Source: Eleusine coracana subsp. coracana (lineage: Eukaryota > Streptophyta > Magnoliopsida > Poales > Poaceae). Taken from it: DNA of 64,000 bases. Each line of letters begins with the position of its first letter. Position 1 is the stretch's first letter. Under the pieces are notes generated by a model, which saw only the letters and a list, made by a program, of their open reading frames with translations, was not told the DNA's origin and made no database searches. The DNA lies in assembly GCA_032690845.1 (NCBI GenBank), contig CM064430.1, positions 53,479,882-53,543,881 on the forward strand. Direction: 5' to 3'. The translations under genes were made by a program, and so were the position numbers. Of the stretch, positions 21,851 through 33,500 are shown in pieces.

Positions 21851-22099
21851 GGTGTGAGATAATAATCCACACCCCAGCTTAATCACCAGCCACGTCACAC
21901 CACACACAACTCAGGCCAGCCATCCCGCACACCCTATTACAAAACCAAATATAAAACCAAACCGGTAAAGAAACCAGGATTAAAGAGTAATTAATGCAAT
22001 TTCCCTTTTAATACCCATCAAGGCCTCCTGTTGTTATGGAATTTATGGGCCCCGTGATAGCCTGATCTTTTTATTCATTCATTCATACTATTTGTTGCC

Positions 22100-22270
22100 G
22101 ATTCCATCCTGGCGGAAGTGCATGCCGTCTGTTCTAATTTTTGGCTGCCGCGGCATTTTTCTTTTGGCCCTCTCGATGACGGCGGCAGGTTGTCTTCTCG
22201 TCCTCCGATCCTCAGCGGTTGAACGGCGATCGTGCTCATAGCACTCCCCTTGCACTGTACGCATGCAACC
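22100..22270 (+). repeat. GC-rich block, copy 1 of a duplicated exon-like segment
   Basis: The landmarks tttttggctgccgcggca, gatgacggcggcaggttg and cgatcgtgctcatagcactccccttgca reappear at 22590-22695 as ttttggctagccgtggca, gatgccggcggccggttg and catcgtggtcctagcagccccttgca. Confidence 0.6.
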
Positions 22271-22361
22271 ATGATAGTTTTTTTAACAATTGAGCGATCA
22301 TTTTTTTCTGGGCTACTACTGAAGCTGATGCATAATAACTAACGAGTCCATGATTTTTTAC

Positions 22362-22558
22362 AGATGATTGGGACAATAGTCTGGTCGACAGGGTGCAGCA
22401 TAACCACAAGCTCCTTGCCCACGCCGTCACAATTAGTGTTTTGAGAGATTCACCACCAAAGAGCCAAATCTTACTGTCGGCTGCTGCATTCTTTCCTGGA
22501 GCAGGTTCAAACAATGACAATGAGTTTAATATCCCAGCTGATTCGATCAAACGATGAT
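22362..22558 (+). pseudogene. Exon-like open segment of unknown gene
   Basis: After a pyrimidine-rich ttttttacag (splice-acceptor-like, ending at 22361) the frame stays open for about 65 codons to a TGA at 22556-22558. It includes LVDRVQHNHKLLAHAVTIS and FFPGAGSNNDNEF. I do not recognise the family. It lies between the two duplicated GC-rich blocks, so the three together could be exons of one decayed host gene. Confidence 0.3.
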
Positions 22559-22567
22559 GGCTAACGT

Positions 22568-22819
22568 GTGAAGGTCTTGTTCCCGATTTTGGCTAGCCGT
22601 GGCAGTATTTACGACCGTGTCGATGCCGGCGGCCGGTTGCATCTTTCTCTGAACCTGGATGGCCATCGTGGTCCTAGCAGCCCCTTGCAAGGTACGACAT
22701 TTTTCAGTGCAAATCGCCTTCAGAGCCGTCCAGACGTAGTCTCCAGGATTTATTCATTTGATCTTTCTAATGGAGGCATTATTGTGCTGTTGATTTTCTG
22801 CGTTAGTGTCGCTAGGTGA
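22568..22819 (+). CDS. Hypothetical ORF, about 83 codons, duplicated block copy 2
   Basis: The product contains ASRGSIYDRVDAGGRLHLSL. The first codon is GTG, so a true start is not shown. Homology at DNA level to 22100-22270 is visible. No domain recognised. Confidence 0.25.
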   Translation: MKVLFPILASRGSIYDRVDAGGRLHLSLNLDGHRGPSSPLQGTTFFSANRLQSRPDVVSRIYSFDLSNGGIIVLLIFCVSVAR

Positions 22820-22829
22820 CAAATCTATC

Positions 22830-24940
22830 TTCGATTCTACATAGTCCTTTTTGTTATCCAACTACGTTGTCTCTGTTCCTCATATCAACCTCACACTAAG
22901 CTACTCGTCCTGTTCTTGGACAGCACATTATATACAAGCACCAGAAGCATCAACTAATTGCAATTTTTCTAAATACGAAGTTGGTGTGCAGGTAGATGAT
23001 TCCCAAGGACTAAATGACTCTAAAAAGATTGTCAGGTGCATTGTAATCTAGGTTTCTATGATTGGATGATCCTGGACGCTTAGCATGAGGCAGTTGGCAA
23101 TTTGCAAGTTGGTCTGCTGCCAACTGACTATAAATACAGCCCACAAGCAATAGGATTGTTCATGTTGCTGTATAGTACCAGGAAGACTATCTTAATCAAC
23201 ATGTGAGATATCTCAAGACCTACTATAGGCATAGAGATCAACTGTAAAGTTATGAATTTCTGAATGTAAATCTAGACTTCATTCCTTGAAGTGTAAAATT
23301 CTATATTCTTAGTACTTCTTGGATTATCAGTGTCTGTGATAACTAATATGAATTGTACTGTCTCAATGTGTATATCTATCAATTCCTTAGTTTATAGCCT
23401 GTACATGTGGAGTGTACAACTGTATAGTCTTGGAAATATTTGAACTCATCAATATACGGTTAGAGAAACAATAATCTTTGCGTCAAATGGGCCTGAGTAT
23501 ATATCTATAGGTTCTCATGGTTTTGAAATTCGTGGGTACAAAAAAAAAGGTTTTGATATTCCACACTACTGTGTTATAAATCATAATATTATTGTGTTAT
23601 AAATCATAATATTATTGTCTTTTAATCATAAATTCCTATAGGCTTTTACATTCATGCCTATATCTATTTGCTATCAAGAGATTAATCAGGGGTTAATCAA
23701 GGAGCAAATAGTCAGAAGTTTTTATGGTTTGTCGACCGTATTCTCATTTAAACAAAATGACAAGAGTATGTATAATTGAAGGAGAAAATTGTCTTGCTAT
23801 CAGGCTAAGCGATTATTTACTAGTATTTTATGGTTGCGAGATAATTTTGTACTATATCAAGCATTGGGACTATTAAACTACTAGTATTTTACGGTTACAT
23901 GAACATGTATTTATGTAATGAAAATAAACTTTTTTTGTTTCACGTAGGTGACAAACACCTGAAAATGGGATTGAAACTACCATTATTACCAATATTCTGC
24001 GATTATATGAAAAGCTATTTACGCAACTAGAATGATCGTTGTTGTGATGTAAAACCTTTATGCTTGCAAGATATAACTTTGTACTATCCAGGACTATGAC
24101 CATTAATTTATTTTTGTATATCACAATATTGTGTTTCAATCATAAATATTGATAGTCTTTTACATTCATGCCCTTGTCTATTTACTATCAAGGAATTTGA
24201 GCCATTTGGTGAAGCTGAACCATCTTTCACGTGATGAGGCCCGGATTGATTATGACTTCCTAATTTCCAAATCACTATTATAGAAATAGCATTCTTCTGC
24301 CTGTAGTTTGACCCTCTTCATTACAATTGGTAATCATGGGTCTGACGATGAATGATTACATATTGGAAACGATATTTACTCTCCAAAGCCAACGATGAGT
24401 ACACACTGGAGCAACAAATAATTAAAGTTTTAACGCTTTCAGGCTAAGCAAGCACGAATTATTTGATGGTTATGCGATCACATTCCCATGCAATTGGTGT
24501 TCATAGGAGTTAGTCTGATACGCTCAACTCGACTACATAATTTTTTTTTGCCTAAGTATGGTCGTATACTACAAGAATTTTGGTCACAAAATCCATTTTT
24601 TTAAGGTGAAGATATGCCCAAAGTATTCAACTTTATGCAGCCAAGCGTAATAAGATTTTCTCCATGCGAAAGGTTGATTTCAGACATTTATTGTCATCAC
24701 CTTCCTTCGTGCTCACCTTTCATTATTTTATAATGGACACCAGAGCCAATTTGGTGGCTTAATGAGTGGGTCATTAACATGCAGCAGATCACAGCTAACG
24801 GGTGGACAAAAAACCAGATGAGTTCGGTGTCCAGAAGAAAAAAAAAAACCAGTGGTTTAATCATGTCTGACGGTGGCGCACGAACCAGCGAACACTCAGA
24901 CCCATTGCTGCTGATGTGGCTCAGGGGAGTGATATAATAT
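22830..24940. other. AT-rich DNA with degenerate repeats, no gene
   Basis: Blocks around 23570-23680 and 24110-24200 repeat each other (aatcataaat...cttttacattcatgcc...ctatttgctatcaag). Blocks at 23810-23860, 23870-23900 and 24045-24100 share actagtattttacggtt-like and gagataattttgtactat-like phrases. This looks like a decayed tandem array or transposon. No ORF above 90 codons has a recognisable domain. Confidence 0.5.
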
Positions 24941-24956
24941 ATCCATTCAGGGTGTG

Positions 24957-25018
24957 ATTTAGCGCTGTCCTTTCTCTCTCTCTCTATATATATATATACA
25001 CGACAGCGCTAAATGGCG
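24957..25018. other. Foldback around a CT/TA microsatellite
   Basis: The perfect arms ATTTAGCGCTGTC and GACAGCGCTAAAT surround (CT)n(TA)n. The tttagcgc word is used again at the neighbouring possible TIR (25038), so this may be part of, or a derivative of, that terminus. Confidence 0.7.
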
Positions 25019-25239
25019 CACTGCACGCTGAATATTATTTAGCGCATCGGTCAGTTTGATCACCAGCCGGGTCGCTTTTTACTATATGCATGTTGTTGAG
25101 CACTAGGTCAAACGGTGGCACCCAAGTCATATCCCTGGTCCCCTACTTTTGTGTCAGTATCTGCATGTAAGGAATTTTGGTTCCCAACTTTTGTGTCAGT
25201 AACTGTATGTGTCCTTGGTCCGTCACTAACTGGTCAAAC

Positions 25240-26060
25240 TAACCTCCACAATCGTATATATATTACACGAGTAGTATACTTTCACATATAGTATATGTAC
25301 TACAGTCGTATCTAATACTATTTAGTGTACCGTTAGTTTGACCACTAGCTAGTCAAATTCAACTCTGCAATAGTATATTCGCGATAGTATACTATGATAG
25401 TATATATACAATTGTGGTCATATATTTTGAGGTCAATAGTCATATATTTTCTATCGAGGTCGTATATATTTAGATCGATAATTTTTTGACCATCAGTTGG
25501 TCAAACAGCCTCCACGATCGTATATCGCGGTAGTATATGTACAATCATAATCATATATTTTCAGATCAACAGTCATATATTTTCTATTAAGGTCGTATAT
25601 TTTTAGGTTGATATTTTTTTCTACCACTAGTTGGTCAAACAAACCTCCATGATCGTATATCACGATAGTATATGTACAATTGTGGTGGTATATTTTTAGG
25701 TCATTAGTCGTATATTTTTTATAAAAGTCGTATATTTTTAGATTGATATTTTTTTGACCACCAGTTGGTCAAACCAATCTCCGTGATCGTATATCGTGGT
25801 AGCATATGTATAATTGTGGTAGTATATTTTCAGTTCAATAGTCGTATATTTTCTATTAAGATCGTATATTTTTAGGTTGACATTTTTTTTAGCAATCTGA
25901 TCAAACCAACTCCTGATCACGGTAGTATATGTACAATTATGGTCATATATTTTCATTTTTTGGCCACTAGCTAGTCAAACCTACCTCCACGATCATATAT
26001 TGTGGTAGTATATTTTCAATGGCGGGTGTATATTTTAAGGTTAATAGTCATATAATTTCT
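25240..26060. repeat. Minisatellite, period about 134 bp
   Basis: The phrase ttggtcaaac followed by ctcc.tgatcgtatat and a tagtatatgtacaat segment begins near 25498, 25632, 25766 and 25896, a spacing of 130-134 bp. Weaker copies lie near 25245, 25365 and 25972. Each unit also carries tcatatattttctat.aa and cgtatatttttaggttgatatttttt. Confidence 0.85.
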
Positions 26061-26629
26061 ATCAAGAGCGTATATTTACTGTATTTTGATAGTACACTTG
26101 CACACGCTGAGAACTCGAGATATAAACTTGCACATGCTGAGATTTCATAATAAAATATGGCTATTATATAAACTATCTCAAAAGTATGAAATACTCTCAC
26201 AAAAACATAAATATATACTAATGAAGACATATATACTCTTGAGAAAATATACACTTCTTTGCCTCTGAGCATCCCAGTAATAAAGCTAGCTTCTTGCTAC
26301 ACGTCAACATTCCAGTAATAAAGCTAGCTTCTACATGAGATAAGTATATATATACTACTTGAAATTAGAAGAAAATAGATTCTTTATTAAATACATCCAC
26401 GTCAACATCGTATTTAGACATCAAAATCTGGTAAAAAAAAAGAAAGAAAAAGGATTAATATGTATATTGTTGTATCCATATGTGTAATTTCCCGCATATT
26501 ATGAGTATTAAAGTAGATTACAAGATGTCATAGATGTACTATTAAAATAGATTACAAGAAAATGAATTTTTTATTTATAAAATACATCAACATTAACAAA
26601 AATAGTATATTATTATAGATGTACTATTA

Positions 26630-26860
26630 CATTAAAAAAACATATTCTGAAACAAGTGTAATAGTATATATACACTTACCTGGTTGCTATAAAATACTTC
26701 TCACAAATAATAGTATACTAGTTCAGTAGTATATGATCTAAAACTATAAACAAAAATAAAATAGAATCTCCAAAAAAATGAAAAAATTAAATGGTTTTCA
26801 GGAGACAACATCTAAAATTTGAATATACATAGATGAAGTGAAATATTAAAAAAATATATG
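26630..26860. repeat. Internal duplication, unit 1 left part
   Basis: Matches 40840-40980 (gtaatagtatatatacacttacct...gctataaaatact...agtatactagttcagta). Unit 1 continues after Sirevirus A at 38983. Confidence 0.8.
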
Positions 26861-26865
26861 ACTGT
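26861..26865. repeat. Target site duplication ACTGT, left (Sirevirus A)
   Basis: Identical to 38978-38982. Five bases is the expected length for Ty1/copia integration. Confidence 0.97.
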
Positions 26866-27246
26866 TGAAGCATCTAGGCCCGCTTTTAGTGTTTTGGTAA
26901 TTAATGACGACCCTTATTTTTGACTAACTACGTTGTTGAGATAATTGTGGTTGTAGTCATAATAAGGAATGGAATGATGGACGAAGTGATATACATATGG
27001 ATGGCTCAAGGCAAAGGTATCTTGATAGGGTTTTTCTGTTTTGCCGGTCACAAGGAGATTAGAGTTGAGTGACCGGATTATAGGTTAAATGCCGTACTAT
27101 CAAGAGGGGTCGATGAGATGACCTTGAGTATCCATGGTTGCCATAAATGCTCAATTCCTATCTTTATGAGTGGTTCTATGTGAGTTGAGTGTGCCCATAT
27201 CTTTCAGGAAAGCAAAGAGTAAAAGAAGGGGGGCTGGCAGGTCACT

Positions 27247-27637
27247 CCTGGCGGTCAGACCGCCAGGACCCGCGGTCTGACCGCCGTGCACTTCAGAGAC
27301 GGCCAGAGGAGTGGCCTCTCTGGTTGCTCGGGTAATGGCCCGACGGTCTGACCGTCCCAAGCCACGGTCTGACCGTCAGCACTTGTCTGGTGTCAACAGA
27401 GACTTTGTTCTCGGTTGGTGGCCCGACGGTCTGACCGTCCCAAGCCACGGTCTGACCGCCATCACTTGTCTGGTGTCAACAGAGAATTTGTTCTCGGGTG
27501 AAAGTTGAAAGTGTCCCGACGGTCTGACCGTGGGTAATTACGGTCTGACCGTCAGGCTCGTGTCAGAGCAAGTTTGAAAGTCAAACTAGCCGTTGGGTTG
27601 TACGACGGTCCGACCGTGTGGAGTCACGGTCAGACCG
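27247..27637. promoter_or_regulatory. Array of ten ACGGTCWGACCGT palindromes upstream of the LTR TATA box
   Basis: Ten 15-bp near-palindromes (core CGGTCtGACCG or CGGTCaGACCG) fall in under 400 bp. They are arranged as pairs about 20 bp apart. Two successive copies of an 83-bp unit (pair plus cacttgtctggtgtcaacagag) occur within it. Sirevirus LTRs are known to carry CpG-rich palindromic arrays in this position. Their role is undetermined; protein binding or methylation targeting are options. Confidence 0.9.
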
Positions 27638-27681
27638 TCCAGCGCACAGAAAGCTGTAACGGCTAGTTTTCAAAGAATGGG

Positions 27682-27690
27682 CTATTTATA
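27682..27690 (+). promoter_or_regulatory. LTR TATA box (CTATTTATA)
   Basis: A canonical plant TATA box 45 bp downstream of the last palindrome. Transcription would start about 30 bp further, defining the U3/R border near 27715-27725. The same box is in all four LTRs. Confidence 0.8.
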
Positions 27691-28425
27691 CCTCCTCCAT
27701 CCCGTGCATAGGAGTGCTCTTGGCCATTAGAAAAGCATTGTACACCCTTTGGAGCTCATTCCCATCTCACACAAAGCTTTAGTGGAAAGATTGCAAGTGT
27801 GTGAGTGTGAGTGCCCTAATCTAGAGTGTTTTGAGCATTGTGGCACTTGGGATCCTCAAGCAAGCGTCATCGACTTGTTACTCTTGGAGGTTGCCGCCTC
27901 CTAGACGGCTTGGAGGAGTCAAATCCGTGAGCCCTTCAAGAAGTGTGTGAAGGAGGCCCGGACTCTTGTGAGAGGTGCGGTGCTCGCCTCGCCGGAGTGG
28001 TGAAGAGCAACCCTAGTGGAATCGAGGTTTAGAGAGGTTCAAGGTATTGATTGTGTTATATCTCAAGTTGTTCTTTGTGAGCACTTCTTGGTGGTGGAGA
28101 AGTGGATACTTGAGGAGAGTAGCACATCATACGCTTGGATCCACCTCAACGTGGATTAGGGGTGATCGGCAAATCACCGAGACCACGGGAAAATATCCTT
28201 TGTCTCTTGACTTGTATTTTCATATATTGTGTACATACTAGAAATTGATTGATGTATGTCACCTAGGTTTGTTAACCTACTTTAGCTCAAACCTAGGTTT
28301 AGTTGTCAATTTCTTGCTTTTATCCAATTGTCTTTAAATTCCGCAATTAGTTGGATAGTTAGCTTTTAAATTTTTAATTCGGCTATTCACCCCCCCCTCT
28401 AGCCGGGGTCCTTCGATCCTACAAG

Positions 28426-28437
28426 TGGTATCAGAGC
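28426..28437 (+). promoter_or_regulatory. Primer binding site (initiator Met-tRNA type)
   Basis: TGGTATCAGAGC two bases after the LTR, complementary to the 3' end of plant initiator methionine tRNA, the usual primer of copia elements. Confidence 0.95.
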
Positions 28438-28483
28438 AGGTTCTCCCTAAATTGATTGGAATTCATCTTCCGGGAGAAGGATT

Positions 28484-30493
28484 ATGGCTAGTAACACGGT
28501 GAACGTTGGTCACGCGCCATTCTTTGATGGTCAAGACTTTGATTATTGGAAGACATGTATGTTGATTCATCTTGAGGCCGTGGGGGAGACCGTGTTGAAC
28601 ATTGTGGAAGAAGGTTATGTGGTTCTTGATCCGGCACATCCCACACCCGCCGACAAGGAAAATATCAAGGCCAATGCTCAAGCCAAGAACATTCTCATTC
28701 GATCCCTGTGCAAGGAGGAATATCATAGAGTGTGCAAGCTCAAGACCGCATATGAGATGTGGAAAACTCTATTGGAAGCTCATGAGGGCACCAAGATGGT
28801 CAAGAGTGCCAAGTTGTTTATTTGCAAGGGCAAGTTTGAAGGATTTACATTGTTGCCCAATGAAGAGTTGAAGGTCGCCTTTGCAAGATTGAACAACATG
28901 GTGAATGATCTCAAGGATCTTGGTCATGAAGTTTCCGATGTTGATATATCTCATAAGTTCCTTAGAGCCTTGCCATCCAAGTATGAAACAATTGTTACCA
29001 TGCTTGTGAGATCAAATTTGGAAGAAACAACTCCTTCGGAAATCTTGGGTGAAGTTCTCACTCATGATATCTTCAAGCAATCTCAAGTGGCGTCTAGGGA
29101 TGATCAAATTGATATGAAGAAGAAGAGTGTTGCTTTCAAGGCTAGTGGCTCTCACAATGATGATGATGATAATTATGAAGAGAGTGACTCCGATGATGAT
29201 GATGAGAATGTAGCCTTGATGGTGAGGAAGTTCAAGAAATTCATGAAGAAAGGCAAGTATAGTGGATTCAACAAAAATTACAAGTCATCCAAGAAGAATC
29301 CATTTGCAAACAAGAAATGCTATGAGTGTGGAGAATTTGGCCATATCTCTACAAATTGCAAGAAGAAGAATCATAGTGATGATGATGATGATGAGCCAAG
29401 AAAGAACAAGAGATTTGTAAAGAAGAAGTTTCTCAAGAAGTTATCCAATAAGAAAAATGGCAAGGCTTATTATTTTGAATGGGATTCCGATGCTAGTTCG
29501 GATACCGATTCCGATGATGAAGATGACAAGCCTTCCAAGAAGGGTCTTGCCGGCATTGCTATCAAGGAAGCTCCATCCCTATTCGATTCACATTATTGCT
29601 TCATGGCAAAAGGTGAATCCAAGGTATGCAATGATGACTATGAGCCTTCTTATGATGAACTAGTTGAAATGCTTAGTGAACTTGATGATGTGTTGGGTGG
29701 CATAAAGAGCAAGTACAAGGACTTGAAGAGAAAGCACTCTTCTCTCCAAGAAGCTTATGATGAGCTAAAGTCATCTCATGAGGATCTAAAAGAAACTCAT
29801 GAGAAGCTTGAGGAAACTCATAAGATTTATGTAGCCCAACACACCAACAAGGTCGAAATTGATGCCAGTGTGTTTTGCAATTTGATTGATGATATGCCTA
29901 TTGCTCGTGTTACATCTTCTAGCATATCTACTTCATGTGATGATTTACTTACTATTCCATGCCCTTCTAAGATTGATACTTGCATGAATAATGTGAATGC
30001 TTGTGATTCCTTACTTATTGTTGAAAATCATGAATTAAGGGATACCGTTGATCACCTTGTTGATGCTCTTGCTAAGTGTCATAAGGGTGAAAATGTTTTT
30101 AATAAAATGTGGAAGTGTCAACGGTTCACTCTCAAGCATGAAGGTCTTGGATATATCCCCAAGAAAAACAAAAATGCCTTTGTTGCTAAAAAGTCCACAT
30201 TTGTTAAAGAAAGTGGCTTGTATTGCTCTATGTGCAAGAATACCGGACATCTTGCAAAAGATTGTATCGGTAAGAGAATTGCTAATGTTGCTATGGATGC
30301 TTCTTACATGCTTGTTAAATCATCCAATGGTGTTGTGCATGCTAAGTTTGTTGGTAAAAATAATGTTCATACTAGGACAAACATGAATGGCACATTTGGA
30401 AATGGAATGAAGAAAAGGTCCATTTGGGTGCCAAAGGTGTTGGTGACTAATCTACAAGGACCCAAGCAAATTTGGGTACCTAAGAACAACTAA
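28484..30493 (+). CDS. gag: Gag of Sirevirus A (669 aa)
   Basis: Structural capsid protein of the retrotransposon particle. Residues about 5-200 form the UBN2/copia gag domain (FDGQDFDYWKTCM near the start). An Asp/Glu-rich and Lys-rich linker follows. A CCHC zinc knuckle (CYECGEFGHISTNC) is at about 279-292, a coiled-coil segment rich in Lys, Glu and Leu at about 398-455, and a second CCHC knuckle (CSMCKNTGHLAKDC) at about 581-594. Two knuckles and a long C-terminal extension are typical of Sireviruses, whose Gag is much larger than that of other copia elements. The ATG is 46 nt past the primer site, so the leader after the LTR is very short. The ORF is intact. It ends in TAA and pol follows in another frame after 13 nt. 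Confidence 0.95.
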   Translation: MASNTVNVGHAPFFDGQDFDYWKTCMLIHLEAVGETVLNIVEEGYVVLDPAHPTPADKENIKANAQAKNILIRSLCKEEYHRVCKLKTAYEMWKTLLEAHEGTKMVKSAKLFICKGKFEGFTLLPNEELKVAFARLNNMVNDLKDLGHEVSDVDISHKFLRALPSKYETIVTMLVRSNLEETTPSEILGEVLTHDIFKQSQVASRDDQIDMKKKSVAFKASGSHNDDDDNYEESDSDDDDENVALMVRKFKKFMKKGKYSGFNKNYKSSKKNPFANKKCYECGEFGHISTNCKKKNHSDDDDDEPRKNKRFVKKKFLKKLSNKKNGKAYYFEWDSDASSDTDSDDEDDKPSKKGLAGIAIKEAPSLFDSHYCFMAKGESKVCNDDYEPSYDELVEMLSELDDVLGGIKSKYKDLKRKHSSLQEAYDELKSSHEDLKETHEKLEETHKIYVAQHTNKVEIDASVFCNLIDDMPIARVTSSSISTSCDDLLTIPCPSKIDTCMNNVNACDSLLIVENHELRDTVDHLVDALAKCHKGENVFNKMWKCQRFTLKHEGLGYIPKKNKNAFVAKKSTFVKESGLYCSMCKNTGHLAKDCIGKRIANVAMDASYMLVKSSNGVVHAKFVGKNNVHTRTNMNGTFGNGMKKRSIWVPKVLVTNLQGPKQIWVPKNN

Positions 30494-30506
30494 ACTTGTT
30501 TTGTAG

Positions 30507-33500
30507 GTGAACTACAAGTCCGGAGGAAGGCATTGGGTGCTTGATAGTGGATGCACTCAACATATGATCGGAAATGGGAAAAGGTTCACCTCAATTGAAG
30601 AAGGAAGTTCGGATTATGAAAGGATCACCTTTGGTGATAATAGCAAAGGAAAAGTGAGAGGAATGGGAAAGATTGCTATCTCAAATGACCTCTCAATCTC
30701 AAATGTATTGCTAGTTGAATCTTTGAGGTACAACTTGCTATCCGTGGCTCAATTGTGTGATCTTAATCTTATTTGCAAATTCTCATCAAGTGGTGTTGTG
30801 ATTACAAGTGTGAAGGATGATAGTCTTATCTTCAAGGGATTTCGTCATGGCAATCTTTATCTTGTGGATTTCTCTTCTAGTGATGCAAGCTTGAGCACTT
30901 GTTTATTCACCAAGTCATCCAAAGGTTGGTTATGGCATAGAAGACTTGCCCATGTTGGAATGAACCAACTCAAGAAATTAGTGAAGCACAACTTGGTTGT
31001 TGGTATAAAGGATGATGTCTTGTTTGAAAAGGATAAATTATGTAGTGCTTGCCAAGCCGGGAAGCAAGTGGCTAATACTCATCCTACCAAGAGTGTCATG
31101 TCAACTTCAAGGCCTTTGGAATTGTTGCATATGGATTTATTTGGCCCTACCAAATATCAAAGCATTGGTGGAAATAGCTATTGCCTTGTCATTGTTGATG
31201 ACTTCTCAAGATATACATGGGTGTACTTCCTTAGTGACAAATCAATTGTATTCACCATATTCAAAGGGTTTGCCAAAAGAGCCGAAAATGAATATGAATT
31301 CAATATCAAGAAGATTAGAAGTGACAATGGCTCCGAATTCAAGAATACAAGAATTGAAGATTATTGTGATGAAAAGGGAGTCAAACACGAATTCTCAACC
31401 AAGTACACCCCGGAGCAAAATGGAGTTATTGAGAGGAAGAATAGAACTTTGATTGAAATGGCAAGATCAATGCTCTCCGAGTACAATGTATCGGATAGTT
31501 TTTGGGCCGAGGCAATCAACACCGCTTGTCATGCATCAAATAGATTATATTGCCACCGGTTGTTGAAAAAGACACCTTATGAATTGCTTATTGGAAGAAA
31601 GCCCAACATCTCCTATTTTCGTGTCTTTGGATGCAAATGCTATATCTTGAAGAAAGGAGCAAGATTATCAAAATTCCAAAGCAAGTGTGATGAAGGATTT
31701 CTCCTTGGGTATTCCTCAAATAGCAAGGCATATAGGGTGTACAATCAAAATTCGGGACTAGTAGAGGAAGTATATGATGTGGAATTTGATGAAACAAATG
31801 GATCACAAGATGAGCAAGAAAATTTGGATGATGTGGGAAATGAAGAATTGAGAAATGCTATGAAGAACATGACAATTGGTGATGTGAGGCCTAAGGATGA
31901 AGATGACTCAAATGTGACCTCTTCCCCTCTCTTTCAAGTGAACCAAGATTCATCAACCTCTAGTGCTCAAGCTCAAGCTAGTGATGGTGGTGAGTCAAAT
32001 CTTCAACCGGAAAATGGCTCAACCTCCACTCCATCACACCATGCTAGAACAATTCACTATGCCATTGCAAAAGATCATCCGGTAGATCAAATTGTTGGAG
32101 ACCTAAGCAAAGGTGTTCAAACTAGATCAAGACTTGCTTCATTTTGTGAACACTTCTCTTTTGTGTCTTGTGGTGAACCAACTCGGGTAGAAGAAGCTTT
32201 GAGAGACCCGGATTGGGTAAATGCTATGCATGAAGAATTGAACAACTTTGCACGAAATGAAGTTTGGGAGTTAGTCAAAAGGCCACAAGATCACAATGTT
32301 ATTGGCACAAAGTGGATTTACAAGAACAAACAAGATGAGAATGGAATAGTCGTGAGAAACAAAGCAAGATTGGTTGCACAAGGCTATACTCAAGTTGAGG
32401 GATTGGATTTTGATGAAACATTTGCTCCCGTGGCTAGACTTGAGGCAATTAGAATTTTACTTGCATATGCAACTAATCACAAGATCAAGCTATATCAAAT
32501 GGATGTGAAAAGTGCCTTCTTGAACGGCACAATTAGTGAGCTTGTCTTTGTGGAGCAACCACCGGGTTTTGAGGACCCAAGGAAGCCAAATCATGTTTAC
32601 AAGTTGTCCAAGGCCTTATATGGACTCAAGCAAGCACCTCGTGCTTGGTATGAAAGATTAAGGGATTTTCTTGTCTCAAAGGGCTTCAAAATTGGAAAGG
32701 TGGACACCACTCTATTCACCAAGAAAATTGGCAAAGATTTCTTTATATGCCAAATCTATGTGGATGATATTATCTTCGGATCAACCAATCAAGAATTTTG
32801 TGAAGAATTTGGTGAAATGATGTCCCGAGAATTTGAAATGTCCATGATTGGTGAATTGAGTTTCTTCCTTGGTCTACAAGTGAAGCAAATCAATAATGGG
32901 ACATTCATCTATCAAAGCAAATATACGAATGATCTTCTCAAGAGATTTGGAATGGAAAGTGCAAAATCAATGTCTACTCCTATGGGAAAGAATGCACATC
33001 TTGATCTTGATGAAGAAGGCAAACCGGTTGATCAAAAGCTATATAGGTCTATGATTGGAAGCTTGCTATACCTCACCGCATCTAGGCCAAATATTATGTT
33101 TAGTGTTTGCATGTGTGCAAGGTTTCAAGCCGCACCTAAAGAAAGCCACATGATTGCCGTCAAGAGAATATTGAGATATTTGAAGCAAACTCAAGATATG
33201 GGTTTGTGGTTCCCAAATGATGGTCAATTTATTCTCATTGGATATTCGGATTCGGATTATGCCGGTTGCAAAATTGATAGAAAGAGTACCTCCGGTACTT
33301 GTCAATTGCTTGGAACTTCTCTAGTCTCGTGGTCATCCAAGAAGCAAAATTCGGTAGCTTTATCAACCGCCGAGGCCGAATATGTCTCCGCGGGAAATTG
33401 TTGTGCCCAATTATTGTGGATGAAGCAAACTCTAATGGACTATGGGGTTAACTTTGATTGCATACCTCTCTTGTGTGATAATGAAAGTGCCGTGAAGATT

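Larger units (their letters stand above)
26866..28423 (+). repeat. 5' LTR of Sirevirus A (1558 bp)
   Basis: Begins TGAAGCATCTAGG and ends TTCGATCCTACA (TG...CA). Contains the promoter and the palindrome array described separately. Nearly identical to 37417-38977. Confidence 0.95.

Noticed and set aside
24560..24590. tactacaagaatttt as a CACTA transposon end
   Set aside because: It starts with T instead of C, has no partner end at a reasonable distance and no subterminal repeats that match.
27151..27508. ORFs on both strands over the LTR palindromes (also 37702-38059, 42528-42815, 53179-53448)
   Set aside because: They translate the CGGTCTGACCG repeats (RSDR, GQTV-type strings). Identical ORFs recur in each LTR only because the DNA is repeated.
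27247..27637. Regularly spaced palindromic repeats resembling a CRISPR array
   Set aside because: The repeats are too short, spacers are not uniform or unique, and they lie in the U3 of a plant retrotransposon.
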